DNA of 64,000 bases from Aurifilum marmelostoma (GCA_027559495.1 JAMXSV010000003.1:2046001-2110000); one strand, 5' to 3'. Positions 24,019-36,621 are shown, counted from the stretch's first letter. The notes: generated by a model not told the origin, from the sequence alone. Translations and numbers: made by a program.

Positions 24019-27000
24019 ATGCCGTCGCCCGACGACCCTGGCGACGACTTTCCAATGCTTGCCGAGGAATTCGTCAATTTTAATGGCATGCCCCAGAACA
24101 TCGACAGCTTCGGCTTTGGTCCAGACGACTTCCTTGACTTTGCTCAGAGCAACGATTCCCAACCAAAGGGCCAAGGCCTGCTGCAGCCGGCTGCTGACAG
24201 CACCCTCCCGTCAAACCTCTCTCCTACCGCATCCGATCAAGACTCTGCTTCCGACTCCTCGAGATCCACCAACGCCATGAACAACGGGGACGGTGACATT
24301 GACATGCCCCTGTTCGAGCACCCGTCGCGCGAGGGGTTTGGCGACTTCGACTTCAACAATATGTCGTCCACCTACGAGCAGAACACCATCAATCCGGCCA
24401 TGATCGACCAGCCCATGAATGGCAGCTACACGCCCTTTGGCCGCAGCACGGCGTCGCCCCCCCGATTCGACTCCTCCAGCCCCTCAGACTTCAACTCGAG
24501 TCCTGGTGCCCTCAATGACCCTGAAGACGAGTTTTCTGCCGATATCAAGCCGCCCCGCCTGTCCACGCGACCTCAGGCTGGCAATGCTCGCAGGAAGCGG
24601 CTTTCTGTATGTGCTTGCCTCTTAGGAAGAGCCGTTCATTGTCCCTCCTGCATGACTTAGTTTTCTGACCTTATAGCAGCAGCAGTCCACCTCGACCAAG
24701 TCTGTGAACGGTCTGTCCGCCGCCGGCTCTAGAGAAGCCTCGCCCATGTCACAACAGATGGTCTTCAGCCAAGGCTCTTCACCATTCACCATCAACGATG
24801 TAGCAACGCTCGAGTCTCGTCTTGTGCCGCAGGGCAACCCGCCTAACGGGAGCTGGTTCAACGTGCCGTGGCAGCGCTCGTCGATAGACGAAGCCACCTC
24901 GGAAGCCCCCAACAGCGCTCGTTCCCCCGCTACCCTGCCGTTGAAGAAAGAGACACCTGCGAAGCCGACCCTGCGCCTAATCAACATTCCTCCAAAGTCC
25001 CGCGTCGAAACACAGATGCAGGTCAAGATGACACTTTACCCGGTCCCTGAAGGCATCAAAAAGATCCATCTCCCACGGTATACCATCGGCAAACCCAAGT
25101 TCCTGGCCAAGGCCGTGCAGCTCTCGCCAGACACTCTCGAGCTGTCTACCCAGCTCGTCTGCACGAGTGCCATGGCCAAGTCACAAGCGAGGGACAGAGC
25201 CTTGGCTCGTGCTGCCGCTGCCGCCCACCCATCATCCAAGGACAGCTCTGATGCGGCTGAAGAAAAGAAGCCTGCCGATGGCGGCGAAGTCCGCATCTGC
25301 AAGGGCTGTATCACTCGGGAGCAGAAGCGTGCCAACAGGAAGAAGACCAAGAAGCCCACCGAAGACGAGGAGTGGAAGGGCTACGAGGCGCAGAGGGTCG
25401 TTGTGTTCAACACACACGAGATCAAGGACCTCTCGGACGCCAACGACCCAGACGCACCTGGGACCATGGTTATCGACACACCGATGCGGATTGCCTGTTA
25501 CTGCCGTCATCACCACGAGAAGACCGGTTTTCAGGTCATCTTCACTCTGAAGAATCACCTTGGTCGGGTGGTCACTCAGCTTTTGTCGCCGTCCATCATG
25601 ATCACAGACGACCACAAGACGCCACAGTCCCACCTCAACCCCAGCGGTGTCAGCGAGAGCGTGAACACAGCCGCCTCAGCAACTTCAACTTTGTCTGGTG
25701 TGAACGACATGAACGCTATACAACCAGGACACCCCTTCCGACAATCACAGTCGACATCCGATATCCAGGCTCTCAAGCGTAGTGCCAGTGCTCTTGTACC
25801 GCCGACAGCGAAACCTGCTGCCCCTTCGATCGGTACGTCAGCTGGCCCAAGCCCGCGAAATCTGTCGAGGCCGCCCTCACCTACTGCAGCCGGTCCCTCA
25901 GCGAAGAAGAGAAAGTCGAGCGGTGCCAAGATCCCTACGACGTTGCACATGACACCCATCGAGACGGCCGCTTTTGCTCCACCACCCCCCAGTAATTTTC
26001 AGAACGGCCAGGTCGGTCCACCGCCTGCATCTGTCTCGCCCTTCTCGGCTTCTCCTTACTCTGCGCCGAGCTCCAATCCTTTTTTCGATGGGTCATCCCC
26101 TCCATTTGGTCAGGTCGCCGCCCAGCCTGCTGGCCCGCTGTTTTCTGCCCAGCCACGGACGCCAAACGGCAACGAACAGCCTGCCCTCCAGCCTGGCTCA
26201 AGCAGGCCGGTTCATATGGATAACAGCAACGTGAACGTCATGCAGCCGATGTTCTCGGCTCCTGCTTCGGCTCAGAACAGCAGGGCACCAAGTCCCAATT
26301 CCCTCATCAATGGCACACTGCATCAACAACAGCCGAACCAGCTCAACCAGGCACCTCAGCTGCTGACCGGTGGCCTCACCATGACAGCACCATTCACGAA
26401 CACGAGCGCAGTACCAGCGGTTCTCAAGGTGATTCCCATGGAAGGACCAATCACTGGAAACATCGATGTCAGCATTCTGGGGTCCGGATTCCGACAAGGT
26501 CAAGATATTTACTTCGGCGACAAGAAGGCCATCACAACCACCTACTGGGCTGATTCTTCCATCACATGCATCCTACCGCCCTCTGAGCATGCTGGCTATG
26601 TCAATGTCTCTGTGAGGGGCCCGAATGGTCAGGTGCAGTCGCTCCCTACTCGGCAGTCTGGCTTCGTGTACAAGGACGACAGGCAGGAGGCGCTGGTGCA
26701 CCTTGCCCTCGGTGTCATTTCCCAGAAGTTGACAGGAAGCACGGGCGACGTCCAGGGCCTCGTCCAGCAGATCGTAAATGGTGCAAATGGCATCAATGGC
26801 GGCGCGTTCAACGGTTCAGGTGACGGCGGCTACAACGGCGGCCCACAGGGCTATGGTGTCAACCTCGAGCCTCAGCTCCTGAAGGTCCTCGACCTCCTGG
26901 ACCTGGATGATAGTATGAACAAGACCAAGTTCAACCTGAAGAGAAAGGCCACAGGACACACAATGCTCCACCTCTCCATCGCTCTTGGCTTCCACCGGTT

Positions 27001-28248
27001 CACTGCTGGACTGCTCGCCAGGGGTGCCAATCCAAATGTCCAAGACAGGTTGGGTTTCAGCCCCTTGCACTACGCAGCGCTATATGATCATCCTGAGCTG
27101 GTGAGGCGCCTCATCCAACACAAGGCCGATCCTACGCTCAAGACTGAGCAGGGACAACTGGCTTCGGATGTCGCCAGAACGCGGGATGTTATCCGCGCCA
27201 TCAAGCGCGCCGGTAGGAGGGGCAGCACCCTTCACAGCCGCGCGAGCAGCGCGACGTCTCTGCGCTCGTTCTGGGAACCGCCCAGGACACAGCCTGCTGC
27301 TCCCAACGAGTACTCGTTCAGCGAGACGTCCACCGAGTCGGATGAAGTCGAGCCATCGAGCTCCGAGGGCGACCTCGAACAAGAGGATACGCACCTGCAG
27401 ATGGCCTTCCGACCCCGTCATGATCGCGAGGCGGTCTCTTCTAGGACATCTTTGGTCGATTTGCCGCAGGTGGAAGAGCAGGGCGGCATGGCATCTGCTG
27501 CTGTCGCAATTGCTGCCTTCAGGGAGCAAATCCAGCAGTTCCAGCACAACATGATGCAGAATCTGTCACACATCCAGATGCCCAACATGACTGCCCTGCA
27601 TGACTACCAGGCCTACCTGAATTCGGCACAGCAGCGAATGTCAGCCTTCATCCCCAACATTGGATCCTCCTTGATTCCGTCTCCGGCCCTTCCCCCGGCG
27701 TACGAAGACCTCTTCCCCGGTGGCAAGCGAGACAGTAAGGGCGCATCCGCACAGCAGGGCGATTTGGACATCAAGACAGCGTCTGCGGCGCGCGCCGCGG
27801 CTGACTACGACGCAGACAGGAAGTGCGCCACGCTGTACGATCAGCAGCAGCAGCAGCATGCAGAACGGAGCACCCAGACAGCAGTAGACCGGCGTGTCGA
27901 GGAGAAGCAGGTACAGAGGCAGCTGCCGAAGCTCCTGCAGATTGGTCACAAGAACAACATCACGAAGGAGCAGCGGGACAACCTGCGCCAGGCACGTGCC
28001 GAGAAACAAAAGAGCTTGAGCAGAGACCCGAAGCTCTTCCTCTTCTGGGTGAGTGGATATCATAAGTGGAAAACAAACTTTATCTCCCCCCAATAAAACT
28101 AACGGTTGTATAGCTTCCACTTCTATTCTTGATCTGCTTCCGGGTCTTTTACAGCTACTTTCCTGGACCATTTGATGCCGCCTGGACGTCCGTTGCTTCT
28201 TCGTGGAAGCAACCTGTTCAGGGCACTGTCCTTGGGGAAGTGAACTAG
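24019..28248 (+). CDS. MGA2: Mga2/Spt23-type ER membrane transcription factor
   Basis: Homologue of yeast Mga2/Spt23, membrane-tethered activators that respond to lipid packing and hypoxia and drive fatty-acid desaturase (OLE1) expression after ubiquitin/proteasome release. Exons 24019-24606, 24677-28048 and 28114-28248 (introns 70 and 65 nt, both phase 0) give 1364 residues. The N-terminal ~200 residues are acidic and Ser-rich. A conserved Rel-like region occupies about 295-510 (KGCITREQKR, IACYCRHHHEKTGFQ). A KKRK basic patch lies near 606. The IPT/TIG domain is at about 775-860 (GPITGNIDVSILGSGF), with two ankyrin repeats at about 956-1035 (GHTMLHLSIALGF, GFSPLHYAALYDHPELV). A single hydrophobic segment near 1316-1336 would be the tail anchor. 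The last intron splits this anchor, so its splicing decides whether the protein is membrane-bound. Confidence 0.95.
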
Positions 28249-29824
28249 ATGCTGCGGGTGCCTCAGCGGCCACAGGAGACCTCATCCAACAACATATTTA
28301 CCGGCGAGGCGGACACTTACACAACTATCGAGCATAGCGAGCGATACCTTGGAGTCTAGGCTTGGGTTGCGAACTTCTTTTCTTTTTCCTTCTTGTTTTC
28401 TCGTTCTACGACAGCGAAGGGTTGTTCAATTCTAGATATCGCAAACGCTTCGGACAACTTGAGAGACTGGTGCTTGGGAATGTTCTCGATGCTCTTACGG
28501 AACAGGTGGTGCTTCTTTGGGAAATATTCTCGAGTTGACTGGACATGGGATGGGATATTTGCACATTTTTTTGGTTGGTTCAGCTTGGCTTCCGAGACTG
28601 GGAAAGGGATATATTACTCAGTTTTCTTATACTGCTACTTGGACCTTTTTTTCCTCTTTCCCTCACCCAATACACTTGGCATTGACTGATAGTCCTTCGT
28701 TCTGCTATTTTCTTATTTCTCTTCGCTATCTGGAAGGGCTGGGGGACACCCAGGGTGGGGAACAACAACATCATTGCTAAATACCATTCGCTTCGCTTTG
28801 GTGCGGGAGGTTTATAGATCTGAAGGCTATTGCCAAATTGTGAAGAGGGGACAGGTGACTACATAAGCATGGCCCCAAGGCTCCACGATATAGCGCTCGA
28901 TACAATATTTTTTCCTTTTCTTCTTCAATCGAGCAGACAATTCTTTTGATGAGTTTCCTTTTTTTTTTTTTTTTTTTTCCTAGAGCGATGGACCTTCATG
29001 GTGTTTAAACCAAGATGACAGCAGGTCGACTGAAATACTCATCAATCTTATTTTATTCATCCTGGTGTGATTCGAAGCCAATTATGCAAAAGTTCATTAG
29101 CGTCATATGTACGTGCAGCATAAAAGAACATGAACATCGTCAACGATATGTAAACAAACTGGACAGACCAGACAGTCCAGGTCCGGTCCGAACCACAGAA
29201 GCGGTATGAGTTCCTCAACAAGCTAGCCAGCCGCCTTTCATTCCAGATCCAGGGGACAAGACAAAAAGACTCTGTCCAGCCGGCCTCACGATTTGGGAAT
29301 GCCAGTGTATGTATGTCTTCTCCCTTTGACAGATAACATCTCCTTGTTTATGTCAGCCGACATGACAACCACACACGCATTGTTGTGGCTGCATGCAGAA
29401 ATAGCTGACTCACCCTTACGCCCATCTTGCATGGTCATGTTCCCCCCCCCCCCCCCCCTCTCTCCCAAAACATTATGCAAATGTAGGTTGTGCCCCAGTT
29501 GTCCAAAGAAACGCGATGTATATGCCAAGAATGAGGTGAGTGAGGGGACGAAACCATTGCCAAAAAAAGTCAGAACTTCTGAGCCTTTCTCTTCTTTTGT
29601 TCCTTTCTCCCCTCACATCGCCATGTTAATACAATCTCAGAAACCAAAATGAGTCTGTCTTCTCACAAACACCCAAACATATACATCCTCTCTCTTTTTT
29701 TCTCTCCGTGTTAGATACTGAAACGTCTTCCACGTGAGACAGATCCAAGGGCAATCTCTACAAGAGCCAGCACGGCCGTTACCTGGATTGCATGTAACAA
29801 GATCGAATCAACTCAAGCAGTGAT
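28249..29824. other. Convergent intergenic region
   Basis: 3' flanks of MGA2 (+) and the unknown Pro/Ser-rich gene (-). It holds a T20 run at 28959-28978 and a C17 run at 29442-29458, and no supported gene. Confidence 0.55.
29442..29458. repeat. C17 homopolymer
   Basis: Seventeen consecutive C residues followed by CT-rich sequence. It is the longest C run in the window and prone to slippage and base-calling error. Confidence 0.97.
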
Positions 29825-32360
29825 CTAAATCAGATCCCTAGGAACGACCCTCACGCTCCCGCCCCTCCCCAGGACTCCAGTCCCCTTCTGGTCACCGCCG
29901 CCCTTGAAGATGCCGGTGAAACCACCGGCGGCGACGACGCCACCCGGGATCCCTCTATTGGTGTCGGGGACAGGGCCCAGCGGCACACCAGGCCGCTTAC
30001 GCCCGGGGAAGTGGAAGCTGAACTCGACGCCCTCCATGCCGTCGCCCGAGGCGTCAGCGTGCTCCTCGGCGCCTGTACCGCCGAAAATCATTTGAGGTTG
30101 GGTATGTGATGGCGGCGAGGCATCAGCAGCAGCATCGGCCCCGGCGTTGCCTCCGTCGTAGCGCCTGGGCCGGCGGCTGCGGAATATCTCTCGCTTCCTG
30201 AGACGGCTGCGGTGCTGGTCGGTTGCGGTGTCGGTGTTGGGAGAGCCGGCTATGACGGATAGGCCCGGCGATATGGGCGGCTGAGCTGCAGGGAAAGGCG
30301 CAGGCGAGGTTGAGCCGATACTGCCGTGGCCGCTGTTTAGTGAGAAACGGTTCCTGTCGTCGCCAGCGGCACTGGCCCCACCACCAAAGAAATTGGGCCT
30401 GGGAGAAGAGGAGGAGGATGATGAGGAAGGGTGGTGGTGATGATGATGTGGAGTGGAAAAAGGGTGGTGATCCGTAGAAGTAGGGAAGGGGCCTTCCGAG
30501 GCCATATCCGATTTGCCTCCGGCCCCGAATCGGAAAGAGAAAGACCCCTTGATACTAGAAGATATAGACGTACGCGAGGAGGATTGTTGTTCTAGGCTGA
30601 TGTTGTTATTGTTGCTGCTGGCACAGTCATCGTCGTCTTGCATCATCTCGTCATCATCGTCGTCAGAGTGCTGCTGTTGGAGGCTTTGTCGGGACACAGC
30701 ACCGCCGCCAAGATTAATGGAGATCTTGCTGGCCGACTTGCGAAGCCTCTTGACGAACTTGCGGGCGCCGCTCTCGTGCTTCTCTTCGGGCGTCGACGTC
30801 GCGACTCCTATACCGTTGTCGTAGCCGCCGCTCCCGAAGGACGTCTGCGAGCCGTTAGCCAGTGTCGAGGCGAAGGGTCGTTTCAGGCCGCGGCCGGAGG
30901 TGACGCGCGATAGGCCGCTAAAGTCGAAGCTGCCCCTGGGCCGCGCAGCGGACTCGACAGAGAACCGGGCCGAAGTGCTGGGTGGTGGGCGGTAAGCACG
31001 CTGGGGCGGCGCCGTGGCGGTCGGTGGTGGGCGGGCAGCCATGACAGGCGCGGCGCCGGCATTGGTCGTGGTGTAGGGGACGGTGGAGAAGGAGAGAGAG
31101 TGCTGGGGATTCGGCCTCGCGGCCGACGGCGCAGCGGAGTAGGAGTGGGAGTGGTGATGGGCGGGTCTGAGCTTCTTGGCTGGGGCAAGTGCAGGCGGCG
31201 GTGGCATATCGGCTGAGGAGGCGGGGCTGAAGACCATGTTGCCGAAGGGGGTGCCGACGCTCTTGGTCTCGGATGGCGCGTCCTCCATGTCCATAGGTTC
31301 TGCATACAGTATCGGCGGCGGCGGAGGTGGCGCCTCTCTGTCTGGGGGAGGGGGGAGGAGGTGGCATGCGCTCTGGGCTTGGAGGTACGGTCCTGATACC
31401 TTGAGACGCGCCCTCGTCATCGGCCAGCCTGTGGGAGGAGGAATTAAAGGAGGGCTTCCTGTCACGACCGTGCAGCGCGCTGCTGGGGGCGGAGAAGCGG
31501 GTGGATTGGATGGCGTGGGTGCCGAAGAAGCCGCTGGCCAGCAGGTTCTGGTAGTTGGCAGCGATCTCCTCGCGGGTCGGGCGCCTGGTCGGGTCGAAGC
31601 CGGGCAGGAGGGGCCCTGCGCCCGGTAGTGATGGTAGTTGTGGTACCACTGGTGGTGGTGGTGGTGGTGATGATGATGACTCGAAGATGGGCGCAGGAGG
31701 GGCGGTAGCGTTGGTGGTCACCCTTGTGAAGGTCGGCGCATTGTCGTGGCTGGCAGTGCTCGTGCTCTCGTCGACCGTGTTCCTCCGCAGGAAGCTGAAG
31801 TCGGGACGCTGCTGGTGCTGGTGCTGGCGATTTTGTTGATGATGGGCACCACCATCGCCGCCGTTGCGAATGCTGGTGGGCACGCCCATGCTCTCGGAGC
31901 GCTTGTGCTTGAAGACGGGCGGGATATGGAAGCCGCCGGCGCTGCTCTCGGCCCCTTCGTGCTCGTCCCCTGCGGCGGTGACGCTGAAGCTCGACTTCGA
32001 CCTCGTCAGGCTGAACCTCTCCTTGACCTGTCTGAAGAAGCCCGGCCCGTTGCCAGTCTGTCTCTGTGATCCTCCTCCAGCCGCCGCCGCCTTATTGCCG
32101 CCACCGCTGCCGCCGGAGCTGGTGGACAGGAAACTGTTGCGGTGATGTTGAGGGCCCAGAGGGGTCGGGCCAGCAGGAGGAGCATGCGCAGAGGCGGAGG
32201 TGTCGTTGAAGCCGTCCAGGTCTGGGGGCTTCCAGTCCATGGCGAAGTGTTTCTCGTAGTCCTCGGACTCGGGACCCAGGAAGTCGGGAGGGGGCGCGTT
32301 GGAGGTGCGATCATTCATGGAGCCCTCCTGGAAGCGGCTCTGCGGAGGAGGGGGCGACAT
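29825..32360 (-). CDS. Unrecognised 825-residue Pro/Ser/His-rich protein
   Basis: I recognise no domain. Start ATG at 32360 (MSPPPPQSRF), stop at 29825. Two long overlapping minus-strand frames are joined best by a 58-nt intron, 31342-31399 (GTATCA..CCCCCAG with a C-rich tract), of phase 1, giving exons 32360-31400 and 31341-29825. A one-base slip in a C6 run at the same place is the alternative. Composition is disordered: polyproline stretches, poly-Ser, a His6 run, an acidic DDDDDEMMQDDDD stretch and basic patches such as KFVKRLRKSASK and RLRKREIFRSRRPRR. Islands that look conserved are a segment near FFRQVKERFSLTRSKSSF, PTREEIAANYQNLLASGFFG, and the C-terminal VEFSFHFPGRKRPGVPLGP. Basic/acidic alternation suggests a nuclear or cytoskeletal scaffold, but this is a guess. 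veA lies upstream on the same strand. Confidence 0.75.
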
Positions 32361-34695
32361 TCTGGAGTGTATGTATGCGTGCGTGTGTGCGGTGACTCGG
32401 GGATGGAGGAGGACGACGACGACGACCACGAGGTCGACCACGAGGAAGGGTGACGGGTGGTGGCCTCGGCGATCTTGGTCGTCTGTGGGTGACAGGCCGG
32501 CAAGGATTGAAAGGCGTTTCTTGAAACAGTTTCGAGGGTGATGGTGGAGGGGGAAAGTAGTCTCAAACAATGCTGTGCGTGTGAATTGTGTAAAAGATGT
32601 AGGTTAATCCGCTGGCCTGGATGCAATTGATCGTGCCTTGGAACCAGGTTCGTGTCGGCTCGAACCTGGACCGAATTTGGTTGGCTGGTTGGCTGGGCTG
32701 GGCTGGGCGTGTGTGTGGGAAGGAACAGACCGGGCTGGTTGCATTGGATCGTGGTTGCACGCGGTGTCAGCGCGTGTGGTAAAGTAGTAATCTGGTGGCA
32801 GTGGCAGTGGCAGTCGAGGTGGTGCCCGCGCGTGGTGGGTGGGACCTGGTCTAGTGGTCCCCGGTCTGGTGGTACTTGGAGCTTGTATGAGGATACCATA
32901 CTATGTCCATGTACATACATTAATAGCCTCGACTGACTGACCCAGGCAAGGGGAGCAGGGCAGAAAAGAATTCACGCGTCAGAGATCCTACTCTCCCTCT
33001 CTCTCTCTGGCTGTGCGCGAACGTATTCTTCTTTTTTTACTTTGATCTTTTACCTCCCTGTTTTTGTCTTTCCCCCCAAGCCCCGCGGCCACCGACAATC
33101 GGTGTCGGGTTGAACCTGGTTGTTGCATAAGCAAACGGGGATTGAACGAATACACCAAACAGTAGTGATATTTGAGAAGTAGTAGTAGCATCGGCGATTT
33201 AGTAGCCATCCGAACCGGCGAGCCAGGGAAGAGGGGTGGAGATTAAGGCGGTCAGAGAGAACAAGCAGGAAAAGTATAAAAAGAAAAAAAAAAGTATGGC
33301 CACAGAACAGAAAATTGAAATAGCCGTTCTAGAAAAAAAAGAAGAAAGTACAAAAAGAAATAAGCATGTTCTGGCCATAGTAAATCGACACCGACACGGT
33401 ACCCGCGTTACCGGGCCTGTTGGCAGGGTAACCCACTTCCTGATTCTTCCCACCAATCAATCAGCCGTAGCGGGGGGCTGACGGGTGGGGTTGTTCCGTT
33501 TTGGTGGTAGAAAGCAGCCTACAGGGGGGTGGGTTGGTGACCCGCCCCAGCTTTTTGGCTTATCTCGATGGCCTTCTACTGAGTAGTACGGGTACTACCT
33601 TGCCCTCCTTCTCCCGTCGGGCCCCCCCCCCTCCTTCTTTCGGCTCCTGCGCCTGCTGGATGCGATCTAGGCCATGCTGGGCCTGTCTGAACGGTGATGA
33701 GGTGTCATTGCATATTCTCACAACATGCAGTGCCCACGCACGCCCGCTCTATTCATGCAGGCAGAGCAGGATGGGAGGGACCCTCCCTGGCTGGCTTAGC
33801 TGGCTGAGGAATAATCCCATCATCAAAGTTTTTTTTGGGTTTTTTTTCCCGCCCCCATTCAAAGTCCAACGAAAGACGTGCATGCCACTTCGCAGCTCAT
33901 CTTATCACTGGTATCAACACAAAACGGTGGACAATTGGATGAACGACTATCTTCTTAAGTAGTAGTAGTAGTAGTGATGATGATGAGAAGGTGATGTTGA
34001 CGTGTTTCGGTGACGATATCACCACATGACCTTGTGTATCAAATACAGGACAGTATCTGCTCCCTGAAAATAATCAGAGGCAACTAACTATTGGCAGGAC
34101 CCAACTTGGTACATGCTCAACTCCCAGCGGCTGAGCTCACCACCCACCCACTCTACCCGTCCACCCATTCCGTTGCCGAAAATCACAGCCAAAACAGAGC
34201 TGATAATACAATTGCAATAAACGAATATCCACCCCAGGTTTCTTAGGGTCGAGACTTGACAAGCTCCGTGTATGGATAACAAGGGAACAAAAAGACAATA
34301 CAACCAAATTTGTGGCCACAAGAAAGGTAGGCCAGACAACCCCCTTACGCCGGTCTCTCTCCCTGCTCAGCCGTTGCCAGAGGTTGGATATCATTCTCAG
34401 ACCCGAGACGCCATAGTCAACCAAGAAAAGACAAGCAAAAAGAATAAATCAGGTAGATAAACAGCAGCGCTGCCTCCCTGTGGCCCCTCGAGCCCATATG
34501 GTGAGTCTGTGTAAAACGGGGAGTTCTCAAAGGACATTGCAAGAAAAGAAATTCTCCACCAAAGAAAAACCAAAAAAAAGAAGAAGAAAAGGTTCCATCC
34601 AGAATAACTGTGGTTCTTTACATGTTGCAGAGAGAATTAGAAGAACAGCAATCCAAAGCAAGTGCCAGTCAGCGACAACAACTGGCCTATCATCC
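32361..34695. other. Intergenic region between the unknown gene and veA
   Basis: It contains the promoter of the minus-strand unknown gene and the 3' flank of veA. Visible are a CT run near 32994-33010, A-rich stretches near 33284-33360 and an AGT/GAT trinucleotide tract near 33957-33985. No supported gene. Confidence 0.55.
33957..33985. repeat. Short (AGT)n(GAT)n trinucleotide tract
   Basis: About six AGT units run directly into GAT units. It is a short imperfect microsatellite in intergenic DNA. Confidence 0.85.
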
Positions 34696-36621
34696 TCAGT
34701 TTGTGTCCTCGAATTTGTATACAGGAAAGTCAACGTTGACCACGGCGTTGGTCGCACGATAGTATACCGGCTCGCTCAGCTGCCACGTATTGTCAATCTC
34801 GTACGCCGGGTTCCTGTAGCTTATCTGCTGCACATGGTAAGGGTTCGGACCCGGATCTTGCCGCTGCTGCGGCTGCTGCGGCTGTGGCCGTTCCACCTTG
34901 TAGTTGGCGTCACTGGGCTGCTCGTCCTCGCGCCGCCCGTTCTGCAGCCGGTATGACTCAGACGGCATCGCCGTGAACGCCTCGTCGGCCCTGCGCTTCC
35001 TCGAGGGCGTGATGGGCGTTGGTGGCGCTGGCGGGTATTCGTACGTCGGCGCCATCGGCGGCAGCGAGGGCAACGACGGCGGCCCGTCCTTGTTCATGAT
35101 CCTGTGATAATGGGGTGAGGTCTCAGGCGGCGTCAGGTCGCGGGTGTGAGGAGGCTGGGGCAGGAGCCGCGGCAGCGACGAGCCACCACCCAGCTGCGGT
35201 GTGTATGATGGTCTGCGGGGCGGCGGCTGCGGCACGCTGCCGATTAGCGCCGCCCGGATCGGGGGCAGCGTATTAGGCTTTGGCTTATACACGTCCAAGT
35301 CGACCTCTAGCCTCGGCGCGAGCGCTTGTGGACCCGAGGGCAGGTGCGACGAGTAGCTGTCCCTGTGAGGAGGGGGCGCAGGGACTGGAGCCCGAGGGCC
35401 ATACGCCCGGGAAGGGGGGCCTCTCGCCACTGTAGGGCGGCGGATACGGCGCCCGTGCGGTATACTGTGGCGGTGGGTGCGGCACTGCATGCCCTGGCGG
35501 TGGTGGATAGGGCGGCGAGTTCGGCAGTGACTGCGCATGTGGTACTGGGGGAGGGGGATAACGCGACGCCTGCTGTCCATGCGGGCCCTGTGCGTATGGC
35601 AGCTGCTTGGCTGGCTCCGGAGCAGCAGCCAGCGGGGGCCTTGACGGGCCACTATAATCCACCATGCCGGACTGTCGCCGCTGCATCTCGGACTGGTACG
35701 TCCCGCTTGTGTCGTTGCTCGAGGAGCGGCCCCGAATGTGCTGCGGAGAGACCTCGACCCTGGGCTTCTGGGCGTACTGGCCCTCGCGCGCGGCAACCTC
35801 CTTGCCCTTGTTGCCACCCTTCTCGCGCCGCCTCATCCTAACGTCGCGGCGGATGCGGACGCGACAGCCCTGTTCGGCCACGGTCCGGCTGAGGGCGGTG
35901 CTCTCCATGAGGCCGGGGAACTTCTTGGCACTGAAGACGTCAAACACGTCTGTCTGCACCGTCGTCCGGAACGAGAAGTGTCTCCCACTGCAGCCCACGT
36001 CGGGGCCGGTGATCTCGTCGGTACCACTCATCTGTTCGTCGGGGTCCTTATCGCAGTCGTTCTTAACCTCCTCCATCAGGGCAAACGTGAGGTAGTAGCG
36101 GCCCTCGTGGCGCACGCTCAGGTCGGAGAAGATGAAGTAGCCTGCCTCCTCAGGCCGGTCCAACAGGATCATACTGGAGACGGGCATGCCAGTCAGGACG
36201 GGTGGCGAATTTGGGTTGGCGCGGTTGCCGTGACTGTCCACGTCGTGGTGCAGGCTGGCGTAGAGGAAGAAATCGGCGTTGTACATAAAAGTGATGTCCT
36301 TGGCGGTCTCACGGCGGGGTCCCTCGAAGACCTTCATCTGCACGACAGGTGGCGGGTCGACAGGGCGACGGTCCGCAGAAGCTGAGAGGTCCTTCGGTCA
36401 GCATTTTGTCCCTTGATCTCATGTGCCGGCTGGCAGTTCACAGAGTTCCAGGCTTGAAGGGGCTTCTCACATTTGGGGCCGGAGCCGCAGGCGCGAGCCC
36501 GCTCTGGCTGCTGCAAAACCTTCATCTCATAATGAAGTTGACGACCATCACGAGTCGTCCTGCTGATGGCCACCGTCTCGCCGACCCGAGTGGGCGGGGC
36601 GGGAGGGCCCAGATTAGCCAT
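34696..36621 (-). CDS. veA: Velvet regulator VeA (one-base frame anomaly)
   Basis: Light-responsive subunit of the velvet complex (VeA-VelB-LaeA) linking development with secondary metabolism. Exon 1 is 36621-36471, then an 89-nt phase-1 intron (36382-36470, GTGAGA..CTCAG), then exon 2 36381-34696. The velvet domain starts within exon 1 (RDGRQLHYEMKVLQQPERARACG) and continues through VVQMKVFEGPRR, FFLYASLHH, GYFIFSDLSVRHEGRYYL, CSGRHFSFRTTVQTDVFDVFSAKKFPG and ends near RIRRDVRMRRREKGG. The Pro/Gln-rich tail carries possible PEST segments and ends YKFEDTN. In the tail the frame changes at a G6 run (+ strand 35414-35419, C6 in the coding strand). One C fewer gives 611 residues, close to other VeA proteins. 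As written the protein would lose the true C-terminal ~220 residues and gain an unrelated extension. Confidence 0.9.

Noticed and set aside
32640..32700. GGTTCGAGCC on the minus strand as a tRNA B box
   Set aside because: No A box at the right distance and no cloverleaf can be drawn.
35393..35438. 46-nt intron (GTGGCG..CTCCAG) as a fix for the veA frame
   Set aside because: Phase would fit, but the donor is poor and the length is below the range of the other introns here (58-170 nt), so a one-base error is simpler.
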